Source: Lysinibacillus fusiformis (GTDB lineage Bacteria; Bacillota; Bacilli; Bacillales_A; Planococcaceae). Taken from it: a stretch of DNA of 64,000 nt. The notes beneath the pieces were generated by a model that was not told where the DNA came from, ran no database searches, and worked only from the letters and a program-made list of their open reading frames with translations. The translations under genes were made by a program, and so were the position numbers. Positions 51,246 to 59,957 of this stretch are shown here, piece by piece. Position 1 is the stretch's first letter. Every line of letters starts with the position of its first letter. The stretch spans positions 4,154,001 to 4,218,000 of the forward strand of contig NZ_CP041696.1 in assembly GCF_007362955.1 (NCBI RefSeq), read 5' to 3'.

Positions 51246-51905
51246 ATGAAACAGGAAAAAGCAATTGTTGTGTTTAGTGGAGGTCAGGACAGTACCACTT
51301 GTTTGTTCTGGGCACAAGAACGTTTTGAAGAGGTTGAGGCAGTGACTTTTGATTATGGTCAAAGGCATCTTCTTGAAATTGAATGTGCAAAGGAGATAGC
51401 AGCGGAACTTGGTGTCACGCATCACATTCTTGATATGTCGCTCCTGAATCAGCTTGCTCCGAATGCATTGACACGACAAGACATCGAAGTAAAAGACGGA
51501 GAAGGTGGCGGGCTTCCATCGACTTTTGTGCCTGGCCGGAATTTGCTGTTTCTTTCATTTGCGGGAGTTTTGGCGAGCCAAGTTGGAGCCAAGCATATCG
51601 TAACTGGTGTTTGTGAAACGGATTTTAGCGGATATCCGGATTGCCGGGATATTTTTATAAAATCCTTGAATGTAACGTTAAATTTATCTATGGACGATTC
51701 CTTTGTGATTGATACACCGTTAATGTGGCTGAATAAGGCACAGACATGGGAGCTTGCTGATCAGCTTGGGGCGCTTGAGTTCGTTCGGCAAAGAACGTTA
51801 ACTTGTTATAACGGTGTCATAGCAGATGGTTGTGGTGAATGCCCCGCGTGTAAACTGCGAAAAAAAGGGCTTGATGAGTATTTAAGCTTCAGAAAGGAGT
51901 CTTAA
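51246..51905 (+). CDS. queC: QueC, preQ0 synthase
   Basis: 7-cyano-7-deazaguanine synthase: converts CDG to preQ0 with ATP and ammonia. 219 residues. PP-loop [26 protein letters not shown]; zinc site [13 protein letters not shown] near the end (with the preceding Cys). ATG 51246 follows AAGGGAG. First gene of queC-queD-queE-transporter, each close to or overlapping the next. Controlled by the preQ1-I riboswitch at 51154. Confidence 0.92.
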   Translation: MKQEKAIVVFSGGQDSTTCLFWAQERFEEVEAVTFDYGQRHLLEIECAKEIAAELGVTHHILDMSLLNQLAPNALTRQDIEVKDGEGGGLPSTFVPGRNLLFLSFAGVLASQVGAKHIVTGVCETDFSGYPDCRDIFIKSLNVTLNLSMDDSFVIDTPLMWLNKAQTWELADQLGALEFVRQRTLTCYNGVIADGCGECPACKLRKKGLDEYLSFRKES

Positions 51906-51908
51906 GGC

Positions 51909-52382
51909 ATGTTTCATTTTAAAATTGTCGAGAAGCTCCAAAAAATAGATGAAGATATTCAAAGGAATCAATTGAACTATCATGCAAAACGTGTTCTCGT
52001 GAGCAAGGAATTTACCTTTGATGCAGCCCATCATTTACATGATTATGAGGGGAAATGCAAAAATTTGCATGGCCATACGTATCGTGCTGTATTAGGGTTG
52101 AGTGGATACACAAATGAACGCGGTTTGATGATTGACTTTGGTGATATAAAAGAAATTTGGAAACAAAAAATAGAAATTTTTTTGGATCATCGTTATTTAA
52201 ATGAAACGCTTCCACTGATGAATACAACGGCAGAGAACATTGTAGTCTGGATTTATGAAAAGTTAGCGGAAGCCTTGCTTGATGAACAACGATATAACGG
52301 GGCGCGTGTAGAGTTTATCAGACTGTATGAGACTCCGACAAGCTATGCTGAAGCGCGACGGGAGTGGATGGAAGTTGAGTAA
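51909..52382 (+). CDS. queD: QueD, 6-carboxytetrahydropterin synthase
   Basis: Second enzyme of preQ0 synthesis, acting on dihydroneopterin triphosphate. 157 residues. Zinc histidines in FDAAHHLHDYEGKCKNLHGH, catalytic Cys in GKCKNLHG, MIDFGDIK, and LDHRYLNE; EFIRLYETPTSYAEARR at the end. Start ATG 51909 follows AAAGGAG in the end of queC. The N-terminal ~30 residues (FKIVEKLQKIDEDIQRNQ) extend beyond the minimal family core. Confidence 0.9.
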   Translation: MFHFKIVEKLQKIDEDIQRNQLNYHAKRVLVSKEFTFDAAHHLHDYEGKCKNLHGHTYRAVLGLSGYTNERGLMIDFGDIKEIWKQKIEIFLDHRYLNETLPLMNTTAENIVVWIYEKLAEALLDEQRYNGARVEFIRLYETPTSYAEARREWMEVE

Positions 52383-53103
52383 GGTACCCGTTATCGAGAT
52401 TTTTGGACCGACCATTCAAGGCGAGGGTATGGTAGTTGGACAGAAGACGATGTTTGTGCGGACTGCTGGCTGTGACTATTCCTGTTCCTGGTGCGATTCA
52501 TCGTTTACATGGGATGGCAGCGGAAAGCATCTGATTGTCCAAATGACAGCAGATGAGATTTGGTCTGAGTTGGAACGACTCGGAGGCAGTGGTTTTTCAT
52601 TTGTCACAATTTCGGGCGGCAATCCTGCACTCCTTCGAAATTTGGAAGCGCTCATTGCTATTTTAAAAGAAAACGACATAAAGGTCGGAGTAGAGACACA
52701 GGGAAGCAGATGGCAACAATGGCTATATGATATCGATGAACTGACGATTTCACCCAAGCCTCCTAGTTCCAGAATGATCACAGACTATACATTACTATCT
52801 GATATCCTCGGAAAACTTCAAAATCGAAACCGTAATCAGCATATATCCCTCAAAATAGTCGTTTTTAATGAAGAGGATTATGATTATGCGAAGCAAATTC
52901 ACCTTCGATATCCGACGATTCCTTTTTATCTTCAAGTCGGTAATGATGATATTACGACGACTGATAATTCGCTGCTGATTAGCCATTTATTGGAGAAGTA
53001 CCAAGCGCTAATTGACAGGGTGATTGAAGATGAGGAATTAAGGGATGTCAAAGTACTGCCACAGTTGCATGCCCTTGTTTGGGGAAATAAAAGAGGTGTA
53101 TAG
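52375..53103 (+). CDS. queE: QueE, CDG synthase (radical SAM)
   Basis: 7-carboxy-7-deazaguanine synthase. 242 residues from TTG 52375, which overlaps queD by eight bases; the longer frame from 52327 lies inside queD. EIFGPTIQGEGMVVGQKT; radical SAM cluster CDYSCSWCDSSF (CX3CX2C type); TISGGNPAL; VGVETQGSR; ISPKPPSS. The sequence ends LHALVWGNKRGV, as in the Bacillus enzyme. It takes carboxytetrahydropterin made by QueD and feeds QueC. Confidence 0.9.
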   Translation: MSKVPVIEIFGPTIQGEGMVVGQKTMFVRTAGCDYSCSWCDSSFTWDGSGKHLIVQMTADEIWSELERLGGSGFSFVTISGGNPALLRNLEALIAILKENDIKVGVETQGSRWQQWLYDIDELTISPKPPSSRMITDYTLLSDILGKLQNRNRNQHISLKIVVFNEEDYDYAKQIHLRYPTIPFYLQVGNDDITTTDNSLLISHLLEKYQALIDRVIEDEELRDVKVLPQLHALVWGNKRGV

Positions 53104-53149
53104 TGGGCAGCTTCAAAACGGACTCTAAATTTACTTGAGGAGTAACATC

Positions 53150-53689
53150 ATGAGAATATTATTTTATTTATTATCTATTGTCATTGCTAATGTGGTGACG
53201 GCAGCATTTGCGCCATTACAGTTTGGCATGTTTATTGTTCCGATGGGGACTCTGTTGATTGGGGCGACCTTTATTTTCCGGGATCTTGTGCAAAATAAAT
53301 ATGGTAGAGCAAAGACGTATTTGTTTATTATTACTGCGCTAATCTTATCCGCAGTGGTTTCATTCATACTCGGGGATACACTATTGATTGTGGTGGCATC
53401 GGCACTTTCATTTGTTGTCGCTGAAACCGCCGATACAGAAATCTATACCCGATTAAAACTACCAATGGCTTGGCGTGTGTTCTACAGCGGAATTGTTGGA
53501 GGATTTCTGGATTCCGTTATTTTCGTAGTAATTGGCTTGAGTCCGCTTGGAGCCAATATGCTGCCTTGGGAAGCAATACCAGCCGCCATTTTGGGACAAA
53601 TTATTGTGAAGACGATTATTCAAATGTTAGGTGCACTAATTTTAAATCAAGTTCGTGTAATTCAGGAAAAACGTCTTATTTTAGAATGA
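53150..53689 (+). CDS. VUT/YhhQ-like queuosine precursor transporter
   Basis: 179 residues with five to six helices. Motifs GTLLIGATFIFRDLVQNKYG, VAETADTEIYTRL and FLDSVIFVVIGLSPLG belong to the VUT (COG1738) family, which imports queuosine precursors such as preQ0. It is 46 bases after queE in the same riboswitch-controlled unit. ATG 53150 follows GAGGAG. Shorter than the usual ~220 residues, mostly at the ends. Inference from family and operon: salvage of preQ0 or preQ1 in addition to synthesis. Confidence 0.8.
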   Translation: MRILFYLLSIVIANVVTAAFAPLQFGMFIVPMGTLLIGATFIFRDLVQNKYGRAKTYLFIITALILSAVVSFILGDTLLIVVASALSFVVAETADTEIYTRLKLPMAWRVFYSGIVGGFLDSVIFVVIGLSPLGANMLPWEAIPAAILGQIIVKTIIQMLGALILNQVRVIQEKRLILE

Positions 53690-53767
53690 TTTTTTGGCTC
53701 TTTTTCAAAATATGTACTTGACCGGATATTCCACTACGAGCGCTAGCTTTTTTGCGGGCGTGAGCTA

Positions 53768-53798
53768 AAGTATAGGCTATTTTTGCCTATACTTTTTT
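53768..53798 (+). terminator. Terminator of the que operon
   Basis: AAAGTATAGGC (53768-53778) / GCCTATACTTT (53785-53795), perfect, with six T. Confidence 0.85.
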
Positions 53799-53868
53799 GA
53801 TGCGCCCAACATGAATGGAATCTACAGAGCAAATCTCTGATCGCCATTGTTTTTCCGACATTCATGTT
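53799..53868 (+). mobile_element. Group II intron 5' remnant 2
   Basis: Right after the que terminator, GATGCGCCCAACATGAATGG and AATCTACAGAG match the start of remnant 1 (GTGCGCCCAGCACGGACGTA, AATCTATAGGG). CATGAATG...CATTCATG keeps a pairing at the place of the domain I stem. About 70 bases survive; the rest, including any reverse transcriptase, is lost. Together with 53869-53950 this stretch has no gene. Confidence 0.6.
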
Positions 53869-53956
53869 TTTTATTCTTCACTAAAAGTTGGTGATGAACC
53901 ATACTTTCACATAAAATAAAAAATCCTATCATTTTTATCTACCTTCTTATCTGAAT

Positions 53957-53990
53957 TTGTGTTAACTTATTATTTATCTAGGTTAACTTA
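53957..53990 (+). promoter_or_regulatory. BirA-type operator before the biotin genes
   Basis: TGTTAAC (53960-53966), 15 bases, GTTAACTTAA (53982-53991): the two half-sites of a biotin repressor box. The site lies about 90 bases before bioY, so biotin-loaded BirA should repress the operon. Confidence 0.75.
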
Positions 53991-54077
53991 AATTCGAAAG
54001 AATAGGAGGAAACAATATAAAGTTGTAACAGGTTAATTATGTGTAAGGTATTGATAAATATAATGGAGGAATATATT

Positions 54078-54578
54078 ATGCGAAAGTTTTCTGCATATGA
54101 TCTTGCTCAGATTTCACTACTTGCTTGTCTTATTATCATTGCAGGAATGTTTAAAATCCCAACAGGTATTCCTGGTTCAGAATTTCAATTATCAGCTCCG
54201 ATTGCAGTTGCGATTGCAGCGACATTCGGGTTTAAACGATATTTTCTTGCGGGGATCATTGCCAGCTTGAGTTTATTTTTACTAGGGATACACTCAATCT
54301 TAAATGTTGAAATCTCATTAATTTTTCGATTGACTGTTGGCCTAATCATTGTTTTATTTGGGACTTCAATTCCTGTACTTGTTGTGGCAGGTCCAATTGG
54401 AACAACGATTGCTAGATTTGGTTTGGCTTTTACGTTAGGGACGCATTTTTTACCGTTATTAGTTTTGGCGATTCCAGGCATGGTGATTACGGCTATTTGT
54501 GTTTATCCCATAACGAAAATATTACATACAATTAATAGGAAAGTAGCAGGTAATAATCATGTTAGAAACGTGTTATAG
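54078..54578 (+). CDS. bioY: BioY, biotin transporter substrate-binding component
   Basis: S component of an ECF-type biotin importer. 166 residues, six helices. FKIPTGIPGSEFQLSAPIAVA and GFKRYFLAGIIASL are the BioY-specific pieces. ATG 54078 after GGAGG is chosen over ATG 54039, which adds a non-conserved stretch. bioW overlaps its end by 20 bases. No EcfAA'T genes are here; the shared module must be encoded elsewhere. Biotin-dependent repression by the BirA site is expected. Confidence 0.85.
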   Translation: MRKFSAYDLAQISLLACLIIIAGMFKIPTGIPGSEFQLSAPIAVAIAATFGFKRYFLAGIIASLSLFLLGIHSILNVEISLIFRLTVGLIIVLFGTSIPVLVVAGPIGTTIARFGLAFTLGTHFLPLLVLAIPGMVITAICVYPITKILHTINRKVAGNNHVRNVL

Positions 54579-55290
54579 TATTCGAATGCGTGCGGCTGAA
54601 AGAAGTCCTGAACTAGGGGAAAAGCATGTATCTGGTGGCGAACGGATAGGAAGTAAATCTCAGATAGAGCCAATTGTTACACAGTTATTGAATAAAGCAA
54701 GCAATCATACACGAGGAGATGCTGACTTTATTCAAATTACTGTTGAGAAAATATCAAATGATCAGATACGGTATATGCTACCGTTAGAAATTACGACAGT
54801 TGAAACTACTTCAATTAGAAAAGCACATGGTGAAGCGAGAAGGATACTAGCATCTGTAGGTGTTTCGGAACATGCGCTTGATGTTGCTTTTCAGCTACTT
54901 AGCGGTAATCAAAATCTCCGAGGGGCCATCATCCTCAATAGTAAAACTGGCATACGGCTTGACGAGCGGGGGCTTAAAGGTGTTCGTGTATCACGAATCG
55001 ATTGGCAAGATGTTAGTGTAAACCTTAATGAGCGTGTCCGTGAAGCGCTAGCGCTGGCGTCGAAAGTAGCAAATTCTCCGTTCACGATTGCAGAATTATG
55101 TTGGTCCGATGATCCAGATTATGTGACTGGATATGTCAGTAATCATGATTTAGGTTATGTCAGAATTTCTCCGTTAAAAAAGGAAGGCTGTGAGAGCGGA
55201 GGACGTATTTTTTTTGTATCAGATGAAGTCGAACTAGAGACATATATAAACTATTTAGAAATAGTACCAGTTCTCATTAGGAGGGATTAA
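54559..55290 (+). CDS. bioW: BioW, 6-carboxyhexanoate-CoA ligase
   Basis: Activates pimelate to pimeloyl-CoA with ATP. 243 residues, as in Bacillus. YSIRMRAAERS and HVSGGERI at the start; NLRGAIILNSKTGIRLDERG; VTGYVS in the middle; end of the form GGRIFFVSDEVELETYI. It overlaps bioY and is three bases before bioF, so the three genes form one unit that both imports biotin and starts its synthesis from pimelate. The start has only a weak ribosome site, consistent with coupling to bioY. Confidence 0.9.
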   Translation: MLETCYSIRMRAAERSPELGEKHVSGGERIGSKSQIEPIVTQLLNKASNHTRGDADFIQITVEKISNDQIRYMLPLEITTVETTSIRKAHGEARRILASVGVSEHALDVAFQLLSGNQNLRGAIILNSKTGIRLDERGLKGVRVSRIDWQDVSVNLNERVREALALASKVANSPFTIAELCWSDDPDYVTGYVSNHDLGYVRISPLKKEGCESGGRIFFVSDEVELETYINYLEIVPVLIRRD

Positions 55291-55293
55291 AAA

Positions 55294-56463
55294 ATGGATC
55301 ATTGGTTTCAACAGGAACTACAGTTAATAGAAGAAAAAGGATTGAAAAGGAAGTTACGGTCGTTTTCAACTGGCAATGAGAGCGAGGTAATGATGAATGG
55401 TAAGAAATTCTTGCTTTTTTCATCTAATAACTATTTAGGTCTTGCAACAGATAGTCGTGTGAAAAAAAAAGCATCTGGGGGCATAAAAAAATATGGGACC
55501 GGGACCGGTGGTTCGAGATTAACAACCGGAAATTTTGTCATTCATGAACAGCTTGAAAGCGAAATTGCGGTATTGAAAGAAACAGAGGCTGCGATTGTTT
55601 TTAGCAGTGGTTTTTTAGCGAATATTGGTGTGATTTCGAGTGTGATGAAGGAAGGAGATATTATATTTTCTGATGCATGGAATCATGCAAGTATCATAGA
55701 TGGTTGTCGTCTTAGTAAAGCAAACACAATTGTTTATGAACATGCGGATATGGAGGATTTAGAGCGTAAATTGAAGCAATCACATGGGAATGGAAAGAAG
55801 TTAATCGTGACGGACGGCGTTTTTAGTATGGATGGTGATATCGCTCCGCTTCCAGAAATTGTTGCACTAGCTAAGGAATATAATGCTAACATAATGGTTG
55901 ATGATGCACATGCGACAGGTGTATTAGGAAATGAAGGTCGTGGTACTGCTGATTATTTTGGTTTGAAAGATGAGATTGACTTTATAGTAGGCACGTTAAG
56001 TAAAGCAATTGGTGCAGAGGGTGGCTTTGTGGCGACGTCGTCACTTGCAAAGCAATATTTACTTAATACAGCCAGATCATTTATTTTCCAAACAGGTTTA
56101 TCTCCAAGTGCGATTGAAGCAGCACGAGAAGGGATTTTGATTATTCAGAATGAGCCTGAACGTAGAATTCAATTGTTGAATAATGCGCAGTATTTACGTT
56201 TAAAATTGGGGGAATATGGTTTTGTAATTGGGCAAGGTGACACACCCATTATATCTCTCCTTGTTGGTAATTCTCATAAAGCTATGCAATTTTCTGAGAA
56301 ACTTATGGATGAAGGTATCTTTATTCCAGCAATTCGCCCTCCAACTGTGCCGAAAGGGTCAAGCCGTTTGCGGATTACAGTGATGGCTACACATACAATG
56401 GAGCAGCTCGATATGGTCATAAATAAAATTAAGAAAATAGGAAAAGAAATATGTCTTGTGTAA
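55294..56463 (+). CDS. bioF: BioF, 8-amino-7-oxononanoate synthase
   Basis: PLP enzyme joining pimeloyl-CoA and alanine. 389 residues. FSSNNYLGLATDSRV; GTGTGGSRLTTGNF; VDDAHATGVLG (Asp and His at the PLP ring); PLP-binding Lys in VGTLSKAIGAEGG. AGGAGG precedes the ATG. It follows bioW directly. bioA, bioD and bioB are not downstream in this window, so the later steps are encoded elsewhere. Confidence 0.92.
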   Translation: MDHWFQQELQLIEEKGLKRKLRSFSTGNESEVMMNGKKFLLFSSNNYLGLATDSRVKKKASGGIKKYGTGTGGSRLTTGNFVIHEQLESEIAVLKETEAAIVFSSGFLANIGVISSVMKEGDIIFSDAWNHASIIDGCRLSKANTIVYEHADMEDLERKLKQSHGNGKKLIVTDGVFSMDGDIAPLPEIVALAKEYNANIMVDDAHATGVLGNEGRGTADYFGLKDEIDFIVGTLSKAIGAEGGFVATSSLAKQYLLNTARSFIFQTGLSPSAIEAAREGILIIQNEPERRIQLLNNAQYLRLKLGEYGFVIGQGDTPIISLLVGNSHKAMQFSEKLMDEGIFIPAIRPPTVPKGSSRLRITVMATHTMEQLDMVINKIKKIGKEICLV

Positions 56464-56751
56464 AGTGTGTTAAAAGCAAGTTTTTCTGTAGTATGTTTAG
56501 TCAGCTTTTAAAGCGGAAAATTAACTTATTTAACAAGGAGAATGTCATATAAATCAACATAACTTAGTCTGAAAAAGTAAGGATTGCTCCGCTTGTAAGG
56601 AGAGTAACTGTTTAGCAATAGAAGAAAGGCGAATCATTTACAAGAATCGATATGAAAAATTGTAGACCCTGAAGGAAATACCGTTGCTCCTAATGATGTA
56701 GTATAGGACCGAACAAGATGAAGGATACTACAAAAAAGGGGAAAGTTAGTT
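56464..56751. other. Gene-free stretch after bioF
   Basis: No start-stop frame with a ribosome site. A short reading PEGNTVAPND near 56680-56710 is protein-like but interrupted by stops; it may be a remnant. Confidence 0.3.
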
Positions 56752-56798
56752 AAAAACAGGGCTGATTCTACACGTTTTGTAGATCAAGCCCTGTTTTT
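56752..56798. terminator. Bidirectional terminator between bioF and GH18 gene
   Basis: AAAAACAGGGCT (56752-56763) / AGCCCTGTTTTT (56787-56798) around an inner CTACA/TGTAG stem. It serves both convergent units. Confidence 0.8.
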
Positions 56799-56850
56799 AC
56801 TATACCTTATTTATCAACACTTTCTTGGAGGAGGGGGGATGTTAATTATT

Positions 56851-58458
56851 TTATTGTGGATATTTTTCTAAATCTCCACTCGCACGATTAACCATCGCTG
56901 CCATTTGCGCTCTTTTAACAAAATCGTTAGGATAAAATCCGCCGTCTTCTTTACCTTTAATAATTCCATGACTACTTAGTTTTAAAATATCTGAGTACGC
57001 CCAATGTCCTTTTTGTACATCATAAAAAGGGTATTCATTCGTATTATCTAATGGGTAATCTAGTATTCTCGATAATATTGCTGATAATTGAGCTCTTGTA
57101 ATTCGAGAATTTGGTTCAAATACGTTTGGTTTCGTTCCATTAACAATATTATACTGATGTGCTAGTTCAATAGCCTGTTTTGCCCAATGGTCAGTAGGAA
57201 CATCTGTAAAATAATTGGCGACCGTTTCGTTTTTGTCATGTAAACCTATCGCGTTTGTAAGGATAGTAACAGCTTGTGCCCTTGTTAGATCACCATTAGG
57301 GTCAAAAGTGTATTCATTTTTTCCACTTATCCATCCCTTTCTATAAAGAAACATAATATCATTTTCAGCCCAATGATTTTCTGAATCTATAAAATTATGC
57401 TCTCCATTCGCCCAAGACGAATAAAATTTCCATATTCCGTTATCTGCTTGCGTTAAATCCCAACTACCAGTTCCTCTTAAATTGTATTTCTCTACTAATC
57501 TTAATTTATATTTTAAAGATAAATCATTTTCATACCAAATTGTGTAATTGCCCGTTGTAAGTTTTTTACCACCAATATAAGTTGGTGAATCGCTTTCTCT
57601 AACTGTGAATTTAGCATAAGCTGATTTTGAGGTATTATCAAAATAGAGTTTTCCTTTATGATGATTAACTATGCTTTTTACAGATTTATTAGCTACACCA
57701 TATCCACCTAATTCCACGTCATCGTTCCAAATTCGACCGTAAAATGGTAAGCCTAAAACTACTTTCTTTGAATCAACACCTTGATTTAATAAAGATTTAA
57801 TAGAATTTTCAACAAATGATAAACTAGCGACAGGACCTACTGGACCACCATTCCAACTTTCATCATAGGCCATTAACATTAGGTAATCACTATATTCACT
57901 TAGTTTTAAATAATCATAAGAACCATGCCATCCTACCGTCCATCCATTTGGATTTGCAGCAACTGCTATAGATATTGTTTTATCATTAGGCATTTTTTCA
58001 TTTAATAATCGTATGAAATCTGTAAATACTTCTTTATCGGTATAGTTTAAATTCTCAATATCAATATCTATTCCATCTAAGTTATTTTTTACTACAGAAT
58101 CTACTAATTGAGTAGATAAAACTTCTCTATTTTTCATAGCAGTTTGCCCTAATTTTCGATCGAAATGATTGGAAATAAACGGAACGACTTTTAATCCTCT
58201 AGCGTGTAATCCTTGTATTAAACTTTTATCAATTGAAGATTTTAAACTACCGTCAGCGTTTAATTCATAGAATAGAGGCGTAGCCGTATTTAACGCACCT
58301 AAAGTCATATCTATATTGTTTAAATAGGAGCTAGAAGTTCCACCATATAAATAAGTCATATGTATGTCATTTACTGAGGCATCAGCACTAAATGGAGAGG
58401 TAAATAATGACGTTAACAGAGCGGGGATTAGAAAATATTTTTTTAATTTATTACTCAT
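56851..58458 (-). CDS. Secreted GH18 glycosidase with three SLH domains
   Basis: 535 residues. Signal peptide (1-27), GH18 domain with catalytic motif DGIDIDIE (residues 128-135), substrate loop MLMAYDESWNGGPVGPVA and GLPFYGRIW, then three S-layer homology domains (about 357-535) of the kind NHWAENDIMFLYRKGWI / TRAQAVTILTNAIG. The SLH domains bind pyruvylated wall polymer, holding the enzyme at the cell surface. AAGGAAGG precedes the ATG. Target could be chitin or peptidoglycan; DxxDxDxE fits active chitinase-type enzymes. It stands alone. Confidence 0.85.
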   Translation of the reverse strand: MSNKLKKYFLIPALLTSLFTSPFSADASVNDIHMTYLYGGTSSSYLNNIDMTLGALNTATPLFYELNADGSLKSSIDKSLIQGLHARGLKVVPFISNHFDRKLGQTAMKNREVLSTQLVDSVVKNNLDGIDIDIENLNYTDKEVFTDFIRLLNEKMPNDKTISIAVAANPNGWTVGWHGSYDYLKLSEYSDYLMLMAYDESWNGGPVGPVASLSFVENSIKSLLNQGVDSKKVVLGLPFYGRIWNDDVELGGYGVANKSVKSIVNHHKGKLYFDNTSKSAYAKFTVRESDSPTYIGGKKLTTGNYTIWYENDLSLKYKLRLVEKYNLRGTGSWDLTQADNGIWKFYSSWANGEHNFIDSENHWAENDIMFLYRKGWISGKNEYTFDPNGDLTRAQAVTILTNAIGLHDKNETVANYFTDVPTDHWAKQAIELAHQYNIVNGTKPNVFEPNSRITRAQLSAILSRILDYPLDNTNEYPFYDVQKGHWAYSDILKLSSHGIIKGKEDGGFYPNDFVKRAQMAAMVNRASGDLEKYPQ

Positions 58459-58675
58459 ACCTTGCTTCCTTCCTAATAAAATAGATTTTAGCTACTTAAT
58501 TATCTATTATTTGGATCAACTATATCAATTATAAAAATATGGTTTAATTGAGTTATTTAGGTTCATCACCAAAACTCGTGGCTTATTTTCCAAAATTCAA
58601 TAATTTTACATTTGACTATAGAAGGAAAGTGAAAACTCACGTATCGTAATAGTTGACTAGACAAACCGCGAATGA

Positions 58676-58918
58676 ATTGTTGGTATTTTAATTCTAGACC
58701 AAACCCAAACATTATAGTTAAAAGCCCTAGAAGATTTCCATTTATGCAAATAAAACGAGCATTCGTAAAAAATCATCGAATGACCACCAACCTGAATAAT
58801 TACTCGTTGTTATATAAGGTAAGTCCCCAAGATATGCAAAAATCCAAATATTTGTGCCAAGAGCAACAGAGAAAAAGCATTTTTACAGCAGTCAAATGTT
58901 CTTTCTGACACGTGTCAT
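58676..58918 (-). pseudogene. Decayed copy of the DUF418 gene 5' half
   Basis: 58676-58860 matches 43487-43670 closely (shared pieces TTGTTGGTATTTTAATTCTA, AATCATCGAATGACCACCAA), then after a deletion of about 110 bases matches 43784-43838, including the left arm of the palindrome (TTCTTTCTGACACGTGTCAT). Frame is lost. The match ends where the right palindrome arm and intron remnant would begin. The rest of 58459-59106 shows no gene. Confidence 0.8.
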
Positions 58919-59106
58919 ATACTCGTTACTTTTTAAAGTAAGGAACTGTTGATGAACGGATAATCACCCTAAAATAAATTAACGAAACATCAACGGTAAG
59001 ATTGACAAAGCTTATAAGAAAAGAGCGGGGTATTTTAAAATCTTACTTTAAACAATTTTAAGCCTCTTTAATGCTTCAGGTGGATGGCACAGATTTTGAC
59101 TGGAGT

Positions 59107-59739
59107 CTACATGACCGTTTTTACTCCAAATGCTATCAACATTACACCGGTAGATTTTTGGAAGATTAGTTGGAATTTAGGCTTTTTCAACCACTTTTTC
59201 ATATGATGGATTAGATAAACCAAGACCATAAACCATCCTACCGCTATTAAAGTAAGGATTAGTCCTAATCCAATCAATTGTTGATTTGTATTCCCATTAA
59301 GATCAATGAATTGTGGCATAAAGGTTATGTAGACCAAAACCGTCTTAGGGTTAAGAAAATTACTAATGGCACCTTGTAAATAGGACTCTTTATAATGGTA
59401 GTGAAATGACTGGTCAACAGCACACTGATTTTCTCCCTGAACAGCTTCTAGTGAAAGTGTACTTTTCGTAAAAAATGCTCGTACACCTAAGTAAAATAAA
59501 TATGTAGCTCCCAAATACTTAATGACATGGAAAAGAAATAGTGACTGAACAATGGCAACTGATAAACCGAAAACGGCAATAACAGTCCAAAACATAAGAC
59601 CTGTTGCCATCCCGAGTATCGTAAAACGTCCGGCTTTTGCTCCGTGGCTAAGTGTATTTTTCATAATAAGTACCGTGTCTGTACCGGGCAACATAGACAT
59701 CATAAGGGCCATTAAGATATATGCTAGTAAGTTATCCAT
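59107..59739 (-). CDS. LysE/RhtB-family amino acid exporter
   Basis: 210 residues, six helices. MSMLPGTDTVLIMKNTLSHG and GAKAGRFTILGMATGLMFW are the family hallmarks at the N-terminus; LNPKTVLVYITFMPQF lies before helix 4. Exports homoserine, threonine or a similar amino acid. GGAGGAG precedes the ATG. An AraC-family gene lies 218 bases upstream on the same strand and may control it. Confidence 0.85.
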   Translation of the reverse strand: MDNLLAYILMALMMSMLPGTDTVLIMKNTLSHGAKAGRFTILGMATGLMFWTVIAVFGLSVAIVQSLFLFHVIKYLGATYLFYLGVRAFFTKSTLSLEAVQGENQCAVDQSFHYHYKESYLQGAISNFLNPKTVLVYITFMPQFIDLNGNTNQQLIGLGLILTLIAVGWFMVLVYLIHHMKKWLKKPKFQLIFQKSTGVMLIAFGVKTVM

Positions 59740-59957
59740 CTTACTCCTCCTCGTTCATTTAAAGATCTTGTACCCTGATTACTTCACAAAGGGAAGCTTC
59801 CAGTTAACCAGTCTACTTCTTGTCCCCAGAGTGGTTCACTGTTACCAACTAACTCAAAGAGTAAATCTTCCAAGTGTTACGCTTAGAACAGCTGCTGTGT
59901 TGGCAATCAACGATAAATATTCCTCAATAACAAGCACACATTTTGTCCTGAAATTAC

